64,000 nucleotides of DNA from Haliotis asinina (GCF_037392515.1 NC_090288.1:60063673-60127672), one strand, 5' to 3'; numbered from the stretch's first letter, positions 36,601 through 45,600 are shown. Numbers and translations: made by a program. Notes: generated from the sequence alone by a model not told the origin.

Positions 36601-38925
36601 ATTAATATTGATCAATTAGCGTACATATTCTAAAGCACGTATATTGTTCACACCTGTCTCAGCAATGCCACGGGTATTTCATGGCTGGAAACACAAAGTA
36701 TGCCTGGTTTTACATGAATCTTGTTTGTTACATATGCACGTCTTGGATCACTAATTAATAGTTATTTCGTAATCATGAGTTTCTCCATACCGGCAGCGTA
36801 ATAATAGTAACTAACCCACACTGACATTGACCCCGTCAACCCATATTGTGATGCTGTGTTACGTAATAATACCTGCTGGTTTATCATACTATACTCAATA
36901 ACGACATTTCAGGTAATCACAGAGTGTCATACCGTGCTGGTTAAACACGATTTATCTTAAAGTGTGATATGTCCAGTCGCTATGCACGAACTGTGTCCGC
37001 GTTGACACACACACTGGTCGAACCATCCTATGAAGCATCGATTCGTTATACATTACAGGTGCAGATGGGAATTCATGGAAGCAGAAAGGACAAACCTCAT
37101 GGATGAACAACCACCTGAGTAAAGGAGTTTGTCCTTATCTGATTCACTAACGTTTAAACATACCATTCATGGCATAGCGAAGAAGTTCATGGAAGCAATC
37201 ACTGTATTGTTTGGTCTAGTTTGAATAATTCCGATGACGACTACTACTACTACTACTGCTACTACTACTGCGGCTGCTGCTGCTACTACTACCACTATTA
37301 CTACTACCACTACTACTACTACTTCTACTACTACTACTACTACTACTACGGAAATCCCTGTAACACTATTAACATTACTGGCAATGACTAACGTCTATAG
37401 GTCAAGCCATGTTAACTCACTTTCATTACACATATCTCCTGTGTATCCAGCACGACATCCCCGATGGCACTTCCCCTTGATGTCACAGTCGTCGTCAGCA
37501 CACATCAGACAAGGCTCACACTGTCCGCCACGGAGGTAGGTACCCTTCCGACAATCTGTACCGACCGACAACATCCATCAGTAACCTTCTGACACCTTCC
37601 TGTCTGGCTGCACCAGCTTTGAATTATTTAACTGAGGATTATCATTTGAGTTTTTTTCAATGCTCACAAACTGATGGAAAAATGTCCTAGTGTTATACAT
37701 GTTACAGACCACAATTATATAATCCACAAGAGCAGGAATGGCGCTGAGAAGCCTACAAACAAAATCAAGGAGAAACTAGGATTCGAACCCACTATCACAA
37801 GATTCTAACATGACCAACACTAGTCCGGCGAATATTTTGACAACATGATCCTGGTTGAACAGGTGTCCTACATTTTTTTAGGACATTTTTATTCGATGTA
37901 TCATTACACAGCATTGTTTTCCGGAGTCATCTGTGCAGCGTTATGAAACAAACCGTCTTTTTCACAGGCACTGTGGCATAGTGTCGTGTAGTTATACTTC
38001 CTTGAAGCGGATAGTTACCATGACAACCAAGGCCAGTCCAGTACCCTTCACACAGACCGTCTGGACAGTTCCCTGTCCTCGTGTTGCAGGCAGATCCCTG
38101 GGCGCAGTGACCACACACACTGGAACAGTTCTGCCCATAGTAGCCGCTTCGACAACCTACAACAATAGAACGTAAGTGCATACAGGTATGGCGCGTAAAT
38201 TATGTAATATCTAATATTAAATGTGTAAAGATGTTTCGTTAGAAAAGTTGCAGTTATGCTGCATTGCGACACAAAAACGTAACAACCAGCTAGTTGCTGT
38301 TCAACTCATCGTTCAGACATTCGGCTACTTCCTTCATCTGTTTATTTGTATTTTGTTGTTTAACGCTGCACTCAGCAATATTCTAGCTATATGACGGCGG
38401 TATGTATATAATCGGGTCTGGACCAGGCAATCCAGTGATCAAACAGTCTAAACCAGTCAGATTGCTTGACTAGATACAGGTCCACCAAACCTTTGACAAG
38501 TACCTGTTTACAGAAACACACATGCAAAATACTGACGACAATCTAGCAGAGCGATAACGGTGTCGGTGTATGTGCTCTTGTATAAAGGGATAAATATGAG
38601 ATAATATGTCCGACCGTTGGCGTGTGCATACAGCCAGTTTCTTTATGTCTGATCTCTTTTTCATCTTGGAACTACTATTTTATAGACTATTAGTTTGTAA
38701 TCAGGAGATAATAATCATGGTGAACAGGAACAACCATATCCAAACCGAAAGAGACCCACTCACACACTAATGAACAGAGAAAATCCATGGCCCTGGTCCG
38801 GTGCATACCTCGACCGAGAAGAGTCCACACTGTCACTGACACTAGCTCTTACCTTGAACGGACACGCAACTCGTTACAGCCGTTACAAGACATAACAGAA
38901 TGATTCTGTGGCTAGAAAACGTCAT
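21549..38925 (-). CDS. Transmembrane protein with nine EGF-like (MEGF/SCARF-type) repeats
   Basis: The model joins 38925-38853 (signal peptide), 38156-38019, 37555-37421, 28232-28098, 27792-27658, 27171-27037, 26497-26363, 25966-25829, 24205-24065, 22906-22769 (nine EGF-like repeats) and 21654-21549 (transmembrane). All introns before the TM exon are phase 1, all EGF exons are multiples of three, and the frame reads through every junction, about 470 residues so far. Each repeat follows C..G.YG..C...CG.C....C....G.C..GC..G..G..C, as in MEGF10/11, PEAR1 and SCARF receptors, which act in recognition and engulfment at the cell surface. The ligand and signalling of this protein are unknown. Cytoplasmic exons were not found, so the 3' end is open. 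The 9.2-kb intron after the second EGF exon contains a full-length LINE. Confidence 0.8.
21909..22495 (-). mobile_element. Old 5'-truncated copy of the full-length LINE's 3' end
   Basis: The reverse complement matches the 3' UTR of the LINE at 36000-36540 over its whole length. Shared words include GTCACGATATGGCTG, CCATGGTTCCTAGTATGGTG and CCTCTCAGGAAGAC, plus the (CTCA) tail. By eye it is roughly a fifth diverged, so it is much older than the full copy. It lies in the intron before the transmembrane exon. Confidence 0.75.
22769..22906 (-). CDS. EGF-like exon 9 of the receptor
   Basis: 138 nt, phase 1-1. Encodes CPQGTNGIHCRPMCDHC, then CDIATGRC and CAPGWTGDLC. Confidence 0.85.
22955..23045. 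repeat. 20-bp tandem repeat TCGTCTGGTCAGTCACCCTG
   Basis: About four imperfect copies in an intron of the EGF receptor gene. Confidence 0.75.
23376..23660. repeat. Tandem duplication of about 149 bp
   Basis: TTCTTACGATATATTTCTCG (first at about 23382), TACTGTGAAACCCT and CAGTCCTCCTTGACA each occur twice about 149 bases apart. The copies are diverged and sit in an intron. Confidence 0.8.
24065..24205 (-). CDS. EGF-like exon 8 of the receptor
   Basis: 141 nt, phase 1-1, donor GTGAGT. Encodes CPAGFYGSSCEFPCGMC, then CDKTSGLC and CQDGYKPPRC. Confidence 0.9.
24320..25828 (-). repeat. 59-bp minisatellite carrying about 25 copies of a 5' splice site
   Basis: The unit reads (minus strand) GTTGTGTAGACGGTTCCTGT ... 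CAATATGCACTACAGGTAAC ATCAGA, with a 59-base period and about 25 copies, one shortened. It abuts the donor of the EGF exon ending at 25829. The exon-intron sequence there, GTACTACTG|GTAACGTCAGA followed by GTTGTATAGACAGTTC, is a diverged form of the unit, so the array seems to have grown from the exon's own splice-donor region. Units nearest the exon resemble it most. 59 is not a multiple of three, so it is not a coding repeat. Confidence 0.9.
25829..25966 (-). CDS. EGF-like exon 7 of the receptor
   Basis: 138 nt, phase 1-1. Encodes CPYGYYGDNCASECGNC, then CNNVDGSCPSRC and GYKGTRCTTG. Its donor CTG|GTAACG is the apparent founder of the adjacent minisatellite. Confidence 0.9.
26363..26497 (-). 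CDS. EGF-like exon 6 of the receptor
   Basis: 135 nt, phase 1-1. Encodes CRQGYYGELCSACGHC, then CNMTSGLCPGDC and GWTSNYC. Confidence 0.9.
26648..26873. repeat. 28-bp minisatellite, eight copies
   Basis: Near-identical units of ATTATCCAGTGACATACCCA followed by TTTACAAC in the intron between EGF exons 5 and 6. Confidence 0.95.
27037..27171 (-). CDS. EGF-like exon 5 of the receptor
   Basis: 135 nt, phase 1-1, donor GTGAGA. Encodes CVVGRYGPMCKKVCGHC, then CDRTSGTC and CQDGWKGRMC. Confidence 0.9.
   Translation of the reverse strand, partial: TAWLVVMAPCVRRCVVTVCTGRTVTGRRAPAHMAARTAGREECV
27658..27792 (-). CDS. EGF-like exon 4 of the receptor
   Basis: 135 nt, phase 1-1. Encodes CTAGLHGESCNMTCGRC, then CDKATGRCPLGC and NFDGDTC. 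Confidence 0.9.
27893..28018 (-). repeat. tRNA-derived SINE-like copy (family B), partial
   Basis: The reverse complement has a TAGTTAAAGCGTCCGTTCGC head, B-box-like GGGTTCAGTTGCC, and the body TTGCTGGAATATTGCTAAAT. Confidence 0.6.
28098..28232 (-). CDS. EGF-like exon 3 of the receptor
   Basis: 135 nt, phase 1-1. Encodes CVNNTYGANCRFECGAC, then CDVRTGNCAGGC and GFTGQLC. Confidence 0.9.
28262..28455. repeat. 30-bp tandem repeat, six diverged copies
   Basis: GACA(A/T/G)GAACA-type starts recur exactly every 30 bases at 28271, 28301, 28331, 28361, 28391 and 28421, with TATTTTATA between. The period keeps one frame open (FIDKN-like repeats on the plus strand), but there is no other coding evidence. 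Confidence 0.85.
28456..30184. other. Intron sequence, no exon seen
   Basis: Part of the large second intron between EGF exons. No EGF-type cysteine pattern on the minus strand and no recognised transposon. Confidence 0.4.
30185..30457. repeat. 86-89 bp satellite-like tandem repeat (left part)
   Basis: Units contain TCTATAGCACGTATATGGGT, then CTCAGCAATACCTCTGGTA and TATATATGATTAATATTGAT. Starts lie at about 30271, 30360 and 30446. The array resumes at 36545 after the inserted LINE. Confidence 0.85.
31056..32312 (+). CDS. LINE ORF1, zinc-knuckle RNA-binding protein
   Basis: 418 residues from ATG 31056 to TAG 32310-32312. Role in this family: binds element RNA to form the transposition particle. 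The N-terminal half (35-180) has a fold resembling the usual RNA-binding part (WPRFLVVE at 32-39). Three cysteine knuckles follow. Knuckle 1 spans 190-203, CFKCQKFGQGVNNC, with Gln198 where His is expected. Knuckle 2 spans 209-222 (CAHCGEKTHTTEDC). Knuckle 3 spans 229-243 (CTNCTGAHSSFSKEC). The C-terminal third is Ser/Thr/Lys-rich and ends in a basic SPSKRVRGRSP tail. ORF2's frame opens at 32306 and overlaps the end of ORF1 by seven bases. Confidence 0.9.
   Translation: MAYETPQKKSKRQLDTDPVETDHRLPNSIDYWPRFLVVETIDKTPLKLNPFAVAKGIQGIAGDVKNIRRLRSGALLVECAKRQQATNLMSTESFVGIPVTISAHKTLNTSKGIVRDRERLFADMSELDIASEMKEQGVLFVKRFTTRRNDATVNTNTYLFSFSSPNVPKSLKAGYCNIQVEMYIPNPLRCFKCQKFGQGVNNCTLSVVCAHCGEKTHTTEDCDSNVKKCTNCTGAHSSFSKECPVWKFHMEINKIKFTRNISFADAKKLVQSSEPKESYASITKTPSEARITKSATSCQTDLTWITSEAPLITSPTISTQTPESHSSQIQSVASSDHEASSQSTPKSSETVKTKPKRPDPLKKLSGRTPKGSQNKIQLFNKYGSLEDMDVSENVHSRAHSLSPSKRVRGRSPINPPKR
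32306..35998 (+). CDS. LINE ORF2: endonuclease, reverse transcriptase, RNase H
   Basis: The frame is open from 32306; the first ATG is only about 70 residues into the endonuclease, so the true start is not a normal AUG. Residues below are counted from the TTG at 32351. APE-type endonuclease: QWNCRGL just upstream of residue 1, LQE (22-24), GDLNGHN (120-126), LDLSL (171-175) and GSDHFP (194-199). Reverse transcriptase: NYRPISL (494-500), LFDLEKAYD (564-572), GVPQGS (622-627) and active-site FVDD (654-657). RNase H: FTDG (952-955), TAEANA (985-990), YSDS (1010-1013) and WLPSHVGISGN (1051-1061). A C-terminal CX2CX7HX4C finger lies at 1158-1174. All catalytic residues are present, so the protein looks competent for target-primed reverse transcription. 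Confidence 0.93.
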   Translation, partial: KIVYSNNIVQWNCRGLRTNLHELQLLVQDFTPSALCLQETYLKQTDTFDLRHFNAYHCFSPPGDRATGGSSILVRQNVIQSPVSLNTNMQAVAVRITLHVALTLCSLYISPSSTFPKTDLQALYDQLPKPCIIMGDLNGHNPLWGGVNTNTKGKLLEDFCSDNDLCIYNDGSNTYLHPGTGTYSALDLSLTNSELLNEFEWSVHDDLCGSDHFPTMLKAVTPSDVPPSSRRNFKKANWALYQTLCAEKLKPERFIDVPDAIKCFSDDLNSIADECIPKSSVVPHITKPWFNDECKQARKARKKAEHYFRRHPMVHNLNKFKISNAKARRTFRQNKRQSWQNYVSKINSRTPMPKVWNMVQKIKGKGTISTVHHLKHGDQLLTDKSDIANKLGETLAKHSSSSKYVPKFQQYQKQQEKKTINFNSDNGEDYNETFSIHELHTALDQAHDTATGADNIHYQLLKHLPETCLETLLSIFDDIWTSGKFPSSWRDAIVVPIPKPGRDHADPSNYRPISLTSCVCKTMERMINNRLVWYLETNNLITDIQCGFRKNRSTVDHLVRLESFVKNALIHKQHAVSILFDLEKAYDTTWKYGILRDLHDFGLRGRLPQFIANFLNDRQFQVRVGSTLSDHYNQDQGVPQGSILSVTLFSIKINSLSKVLNDSIDGSLFVDDFNISCRGKNMHTIERQLQMCLNKINKWCLENGFKFSKSKTNCIHFCRTYKPHKDPELSLDGTPIKVVKEAKFLGLIFDSHLTFLPHIKSLKTKCLKALDLLKVVSNSKWGGDQATLLQLYRSLIRSKLDYGSIVYGGACKSHLKLLDSVHHQGLRLCLGSFRTSPVDSLYVEADEPSLEQRRIKLALQYVTKLYSSESNPAYNCVFSPLCEDLYNMKSSLVPPLGLRIKPFLAAAGIELENIAPSRLLSSPPWQLVRPQVDLTLTTFKKSETNELQYKQEYNELKHKYSSYKSLFTDGFKVGGAVACATVIGSRTISSRLPDNSSIFTAEANAILTALKYIQRRHKHKQYIIYSDSLSCLQAIKNLSCKHPLLIEIIELYNDLATGQCDIVFCWLPSHVGISGNAMADLAAKAALNKSVTPLRIPYSDYKASIRAYTRDLMQKKWDTQVGINKLHEIKPYIGYTYLGCQSIFEEVIMRRCRVGHTRYTHEYLLKGEDPPFCIPCDERITVKHVLLDCVEYSITRDNYFKSGTMKDLFSNVSNHLIIAFLKELDLLHDL
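36545..36660. repeat. 86-89 bp satellite-like tandem repeat (right part)
   Basis: Continuation of the array interrupted by the LINE: one unit from 36545, and the next starting at about 36630 (CTAAAGCACG). Confidence 0.8.
37230..37352. repeat. (ACT)n trinucleotide microsatellite
   Basis: Mostly ACT/ACC/GCT triplets. The open Thr/Ala-rich frames through it are a by-product. Confidence 0.95.
37421..37555 (-). CDS. EGF-like exon 2 of the receptor
   Basis: 135 nt, phase 1-1, donor GTGAGT. Encodes CRKGTYLRGGQCEPCLMC, then CDIKGKCHRGC and GYTGDMC. It is slightly diverged from its neighbours: an extra residue before the second cysteine and CEPCLMC in place of CG.C. Confidence 0.85.
38019..38156 (-). 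CDS. EGF-like exon 1 of the receptor
   Basis: 138 nt, phase 1-1. Encodes CRSGYYGQNCSSVCGHC, then CNTRTGNCPDGLC and YWTGLGC. Confidence 0.9.
38350..38440 (-). repeat. SINE-like repeat (family A), 3' fragment
   Basis: Plus strand reads AACGCTGCACTCAGCAATAT, TCTAGCTATATGACGGCGGT and CAATCCAGTGATC, matching the inverted copy at 59006. Confidence 0.6.
38853..38925 (-). CDS. Signal-peptide exon of the EGF receptor
   Basis: ATG at 38923-38925; MTFSSHRIILLCLVTAVTSC, then VSVQ, then a phase-1 donor GTAAGA. A hydrophobic core flanked by polar residues is typical of a secretory signal. Its phase matches every EGF exon downstream. It could also serve as an alternative first exon for the gene to its right. 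Confidence 0.75.
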
Positions 38926-39270
38926 GATGTCTTCACCTCTGTCCTCATCCCCAGAGAAACTTGGGTGTACGGTACTTTGCTTACAGCAACTCCCCGGTAT
39001 AACGCGGTCCGACAAGAAAGGTAACAATGTAGGGCCTGGCGATAACGAGCCCTTCAAACAGGAAATGACGTCATGAAGCCCCTTTTTCCCAATCCTTGTT
39101 CGTATCTGCTTGATATTACATAGAATCTGATCTGATTTCTGTTAATCACTAAACGCTATATTACCTTGGTTGAATGAGATTAAACTTTAACAAATAACAG
39201 TCTGAGATAATTCAGTTGCTGAGCACGAAATGTATTTCGTGTTGACTTACTCAGTAGTTGATATTTCCGT
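38926..39270 (-). promoter_or_regulatory. Probable promoter and 5' UTR of the EGF receptor
   Basis: Only about 345 bases separate the start codon from the minisatellite at the end of the neighbouring gene's last visible exon. No clear TATA or Inr could be assigned. Position is the only argument. Confidence 0.3.
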
Positions 39271-39279
39271 CAAGCATGG

Positions 39280-39565
39280 AGTACACCCACACCAACTGTA
39301 GCCTGCGTACCCGGACAACAACCTATCAACCACCCACCTTGTGTACAGCTCTGTCCAGTCAAGCCTGGAGGACACCCACTCCGACAGTAGCCTGCGTACC
39401 CGAACATCAACCTACCAACCACCCACCTTTTTGTACAACTCTGTCCAGTCAAGCCTGGAGTACACCCACACCGACAGTAGCCTGGGTACCCGGACAACAA
39501 CCTACCAACCACCCACCTTGTGTACAGCTCTGTCCAGTCAAGCCTGGAGGACACCCACTCCGACA
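39280..39565 (-). repeat. About 90-bp minisatellite made of an EGF exon end plus its 5' splice site
   Basis: Three to four units on the minus strand each contain GGCTACTGTCGGAGTGGGTG, the codons for PPGLTGQSCTQ, the donor CAAG|GTGGGTGG and intron bases up to TACGCAG. The unit overlaps the 3' part of the exon at 39517-39654. One unit has CAAAAAGGTGGGT. Each copy carries a donor-like site and an acceptor-like CAG, so extra small exon pieces could be spliced. Confidence 0.85.
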
Positions 39566-39654
39566 GTAGCCTGTGGTCTTGTTGCAGACTTCCGTGACGT
39601 CATTACAACTGCAGGTGGCTTCACAGTCTAACCCGTATTTGAAGTCATCACACT
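39517..39654 (-). CDS. EGF-like exon, FTP/EGF gene
   Basis: 138 nt, phase 1-1, donor GTGGGT. Encodes CDDFKYGLDCEATCSC, then CNKTTGYCRSGC and GLTGQSC. Its 3' end is repeated in the neighbouring minisatellite. Confidence 0.85.
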
Positions 39655-42600
39655 CTGTAGTAGAAATGTTAACATATTGTTTATAGATAGATGGATGGAC
39701 AGATAGAGGCTGATGGACCTACGGACAGAATGATAGATAGATATACGAGAGTTTTGTACTTTTGTACACATTTCACCCTGGGGCCAAGTGGTATGAATAG
39801 AAACCAGCAAGTTACTCTTCTAGTCAGAGTTGATTAATTTAGACTCAGTATTTACAATGTTTCATCTGGCCAACTGAGACTCATGGTGCTCTGATGTCAT
39901 GGGATTTCTGTCATGCCAGTTTTATAAACTCCACCATGATACAGCTGACATATCTAACAGCTGTTGTCAAGGATCATACAACAAGTCAAAACTCCACAAC
40001 TGTTAGTATCGTTTACCCCGGGACATGAGTGTCAAACAGCGCAAATTCACGTCTTATTGTCACGTTTGCTCTTCTTTGTCTTCTCCTTAGATCGATTTAT
40101 CACCCCTGCCTTTCAAGAGGGCGAGTTGTGTCCCTTGTAGTGGCAACGCAAGATCCAACCAGATCGCTGTTTTCATTTCAAGTGACGTCATAAACTTAAC
40201 ACGTGGACGACCTGGTCGTTCACACTGAAAGAATTCGAGATTTATTCCTGCCAGCAACGCAATGGATCACTGTCTGTGGACAACAACATTTTCGGGCATC
40301 ATCGATGTTTCATAAAACCAGCGATGAACATTTATACTTCTTTAGTCGAACGGGATATAATTATATAGTCGGCTTAAAAGGAAAGAACTGGACCTGATAT
40401 AGACTAATGGGTACTTTTGCCTCGGGAAGATGATATTAATGAGAATCGATTTACTCTAAATATTCTCATTTTTGTCAACATCACACTATATTGCTTTAAC
40501 CCCATCATGCGTACAATAATCGTTTGTGTTTTTACTTTACCATAAATTTCCACTTCACATAAACTGAGTATATGTTGTCCTTGTAACGAGGATGGGAGCA
40601 GAATGGACACATTAGAACCGGAAATGACGTCAGTGCAGTTGAAGTCAATGACAGCAGGAGGCGTGGCTGTGGTGCTGGCCTGGTAACAAGCACTGCCGTC
40701 TACTGTGACTTTGAATCCTCTAAGATAGTCAAGATCTGAATGAAGAGTTTGTGCCTTAAATCGTCGGGATAATATATCTGTATAGAGAACGACAGTATAC
40801 ACTACTCTACTAAACACACCAGTGTACAAGAGCCTCAGAACGGTGAATAACAAGGGTGCTGAAACACACCAGCACCATAATTTAAAGTTTGTCACAAGTG
40901 GCACGCACTATGCTGTGTTTGGGCGTTTGGATCAAACATGCTGCAGCTGTGTTTCAGCACCCTTGTTTTTCACTGTTTTGATTTCACTGTTTCATTTCAC
41001 TTTAATCGAACAAATACTGAACCAGCTGATCCACTACCTGTTCCAACATGCCTTTTAACCCCCCACCCCCCCCCCCCCTTAAGCACACAGAAAGTTTATG
41101 TTAGAGCATTAATAAGTTTATATATGACTATCAAATCATAGGGCGTTCCCATAGTTTTCTGTTTGTAGTATACAATATAGTTTGTTATACACCTACCATT
41201 GGAATAATGCGTGCTTGTATTTGTTTAATGGGCTGTCGTAAAGGTTACAGCATGTACGCATGTTGATAATTGCCTTTCTGCTATTACAACACCCTGAACA
41301 TACGGTGATGGTTGTTGTAGATCCTGAAGCTGTGGATGTCCCGAGTCTTCCCCAGGTTAACACTCCAGTACGACGAGGGTTGACCGGAGGCGGTGTATGA
41401 ACACGACCCGTTTACACTACTGGTGTCCCCATCCACGGCTTGACCAGCTGATGTCGCACATTGAGGGGATGTTGTATCGACACATTCTGGCCCTGAAGAC
41501 GTGCTGCTTTGTACGGCGTTCCGGTCCAGTGCCACATTAACTGAATAGGCAGAAGTAGAGAACTCAGTAAAGGCTCTTTCAGTCTAGTCCATATAAGTAT
41601 TTGGACGAGTGATGATACAAATGTCAACGGACCCGTGAAAGTCCCGGGGTAGAATAGGCCTTCAACAACCCATGCTTGCTATAAAAGGCAACTGTGCTTG
41701 TCGTAAGAGGCGACTAACGGGATCGGGTGGTCAGCCTCGCTGACTTGGTTGACACATGTCATCGGTTCCCACTTGCGCAGATCGATGCTCATGCTGTTCA
41801 TCACTGGATTGTCTGTTCAAGACTCAATTATTTACCGATCGCCGCCATATAGCTGAGTGTGGCGTAAAACTAAACCCACTCGCTCACAAATGTCAACGCC
41901 TATAAACACTGCAAATGCTCTTACGACTGTCATGGGCAGGTTATGACTCAGTCTTGCACCCTTGGTTCTGACAGAATCTACTCCAGGCGTATGGTTTAGT
42001 AAGAGAATGAGAAAGAGGCTCTGGAAGTCAAGTGACTATCATGCAATGAAATCGTATGTTTCGACGACTGTTTCGTTTTACTGTCAATGCTTTCATCTAT
42101 TTAGAAAACCAGGTTCACTTGGGGGCAAATTTCAAACCACGGAAAGCTTGGAAAAGTAGCTTCGACTCACTGGGATTTGTGAATCACTGAAAGAAACAGA
42201 GTGAAATTGTTTTTCATTTTGTTCTCCCGCAACACATTCACACTGCATATACAGTTTCCTTATTGTGCTAAGTGTCTGAAAATAACACTGACTACAATAG
42301 TATTTCAATAGTTGGTATTGTCCGTGGAATATCTATAATTTCAGATATTCAAAGTAGCGAGTGAGCTTGATTTAGTGTGTTTTTAAGGAATATTCAAGCA
42401 ATATCACCGCGGGGGACACCAGAAATAGACTCCACGTTGTGCCCGAGTGAGAAATCTTCCGCGTGACGAGCGAACACTTTAAACACTAGGCTAACCCATA
42501 AAAGTGCTGAAAAAGTAGCAACATCATCCGGCAAACAGGGATTCTAACCCTGTCACATATTTCCGGGATGTCAAAGGGTTGATGTGTAGAAAGGTTACGC

Positions 42601-45600
42601 TCAGCACTGCCACCATATCTTGGATTGAAAAGCACCTACTGATCTGACAATCGTCTCCTGCCCGGCCCGCTGCACACCCCGATAGGCAGCGACCGGTGAC
42701 CTTGTGACACACCTCCGACATGTTGTGACAGTGACACCTCTTGTCACACTGGGAACCGAACCAGAAGTCACTGCACTCTGTCAGAACATGAAGAAAGTCG
42801 GACATCACATATATACTCTTTATAAACTAACCAGCAAAAGAAACTATACCAAAACTTAATTTGATAATTTGGACTTCATTCCTTCATTTATACACTGACT
42901 CAAAGGATCCTCCAATGAAACAAATGAGCGCATGTTGCCCACTGTCTTTTTTCATAATGGTAGTTTGTCGTTTTGTAACATCAGTTATTTCGACTTGGTA
43001 TTATTTCTTCTGTCCGTTAGTTTGATACATACACAAGCTGTAAGAGACTGGTCTGTAGTGATGACACTTGGATAATGGTGATGACAATAATGTCAACATC
43101 AGATGACACAACTGAAAGGTGTGCGTGTGCAATAGGGACTTTCATTCATTTTGTGACATGCTTGTCACCACTGAATTTGAGTACGTGAAATAATTGTTGG
43201 AACAGACGTAGACAAGCATTTAATCTTCAAACATGAATGTGTAATTGCAATAGTGTGCTGGCATTCTCTGCCCACAGGGGTTACATCTTGCATATATTCC
43301 TACTGTTCGTTTGAATATATGACAAGTGTAACATCTGCGGTGTGCTGGGAGATTCAGAACCCAGTTCTTCATTTAGAGCGTTTGCATTGGAAAAAGGGCT
43401 GAGTGAAAAGAAACATGATGTTTTCAGGGATTGTGGGACAGACAATTGGAAGACTACGTTGGGGTCTCTCACCCATTCACCCATTCACCCATACACCCAT
43501 ACACCCCGGTAATAAACATGTATTCCCTGCACAACAGCCATGTCAGCTATGCATCTTCAGATGTGTTGAGTTGGCATATTAAAAGTTAGAGAGCGCCAAT
43601 AAAGGCAATATGCTTCTATATTCTATATCATATTATGATGCAACCTATAGGTAGAGATATAGCATACGTTAGTAGGAACAAAGTCACGGGAAGATTTGGA
43701 CGTGTGAGTGTCGGTGTGCTGTAAATGTTACACAGTCTACATAGACAAGTTGTGATTACATTTTAGTTAGTGTTGACTTACTAGACTCGGTTACAGCCAT
43801 CCAGAATCCAGTAAAAGCTCTTCGCCAGCATACACTTACCGTACACTAGTACTTCACACAAGTCCAACACAGGCTGATACTGGTTCATGGGGCCCGGTGG
43901 ACTAAGAATGGTCAGGTTAGCTCCGGTCAAAGGCTGCGCGCACGTTATATCAGCCACAAGGACATCACCTGTCCAGTTCTGACACCACTGGTCACTGACG
44001 TACAGGTGGAACGTCTTGAAATCCGATGGCTCTGAGTGGAAAATCAGGTGTCGCCCGGGTTACCGTTTGAAGTTCTTGAGAGGAAGTTGGACGAACGTGA
44101 ATACATGACATGCTTTACGAATAACAACTTCTTTACATTCTTCAGGCGGCGTTTCAGAGCTTAATGCTTGGCCTTTCATTCATCTGGTAAGGAGCAAGGA
44201 TTAACTTTGCAAAGCCCAGGATCCACCCAATGGTGTTGGATCGGGAACACTTTCTTTTTACAGAGCTATTTTTTGCTGATTCATCAGATGAAAGAAGGAC
44301 CAGGAATTAGCTCTTAGCGTGGTATAAAGAATAAGAAGAAGTTATATATGTGTCATATATTCAGGTTACCGTTTGCCGTTGCAAACATCCAGTGAAAGGA
44401 CAGTCTAAGTAAACTTAGCCTCAGTACTTTTCGTTACTCTCCACTACTGAGTCTAACAAAACCTTACGGGAAGTCGCGTCAGGTAACCTTTGAGATTGAC
44501 CAATCAGAATACAGCTTACCAAATCGCGAAAGTGGACATTCGCACATACTTTTAGAACTTTTTATCTCGAAAAGTTCGTACCCGAACGATTCAGAATGCT
44601 GTTTAGCGTACGTTCGCTTCCGGGTGATGCACACGGCACCCGTCACAACCATGACAACGGTGAGTAAACAGTCGCTAAAAATGGGGTTTGGGATAATATT
44701 CAAGGATGTCATCTTAGGGAAATATTAGCTAATGGTAACCATATCAACAGAAACCCCAAAGCGCATATACTGCTGGTCAATTAACTGTGTTATATGCGGA
44801 TTTTTGTTTGTGGAGAGATCTGTGTCAGTGACTTGAACATTTTGTAAGTCCCTCCGATTCCTAAGTAGGAGCCATTGTCTGATTGGTTAAGTCTATTTAA
44901 CCGTCTCGCGTTTGATTGGACGGTCATATGTCAATCAATGGTTATGTGACGCGAACTTCTACTAGGGTTTGTTAGAATCAGTGGTGGAGTGTAACGAATA
45001 ACACTGAGACTAAGTTTACTTAGACTGAGTGAAAAGAGAATGTCCATTTTTGTAAAAATAAATACACACAACAAAACTTGCTCTGTCTCTGAATAATGAA
45101 TACTTCATCCACCTCTTCATGTAAGTTCAATAACAACTCTTGGTCGGTCAGTTCAAAGGAGTCATATTTAAGCCTACTAGTCAATGTAAAATCTGAGAGA
45201 AACTTACGATCTTCGTCAGTGTGAATGACCACGTGACTGATCACGTGATTATCACCAAAGTTGACACTCCATCTGGCGGTGGTGTTGTGGGGTACGGTGT
45301 GACTACACGACCCATGCCAGTAGGTGTGGTCAGCAATGCCGTCAACTGCCAGACTGCTGTTCTTCACCCCACACACATTACGGCCGAAATGTGGGTCAAG
45401 GGGTGGACAGAACGCAGTATCGTTGAAGGAGCCTGTTTGCTCTGTTGGTCGACCGAGAGCAATATTTCCTGGAACAACCATAAAACAGTATTGTCATTTG
45501 ATGGACCAGGAACACTGTTACCTCGTGCAACTGTCTGACCAATAAGAGGATCGGACGAAAGTATTGAGGGACAATGTTTGGTATGTTCAGTAGTTGGATT

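Noticed and set aside
37726-37830. tRNA-like remnant around AGGATTCGAACCC
   Set aside because: Only the B-box-like word matches; no A-box or SINE body.
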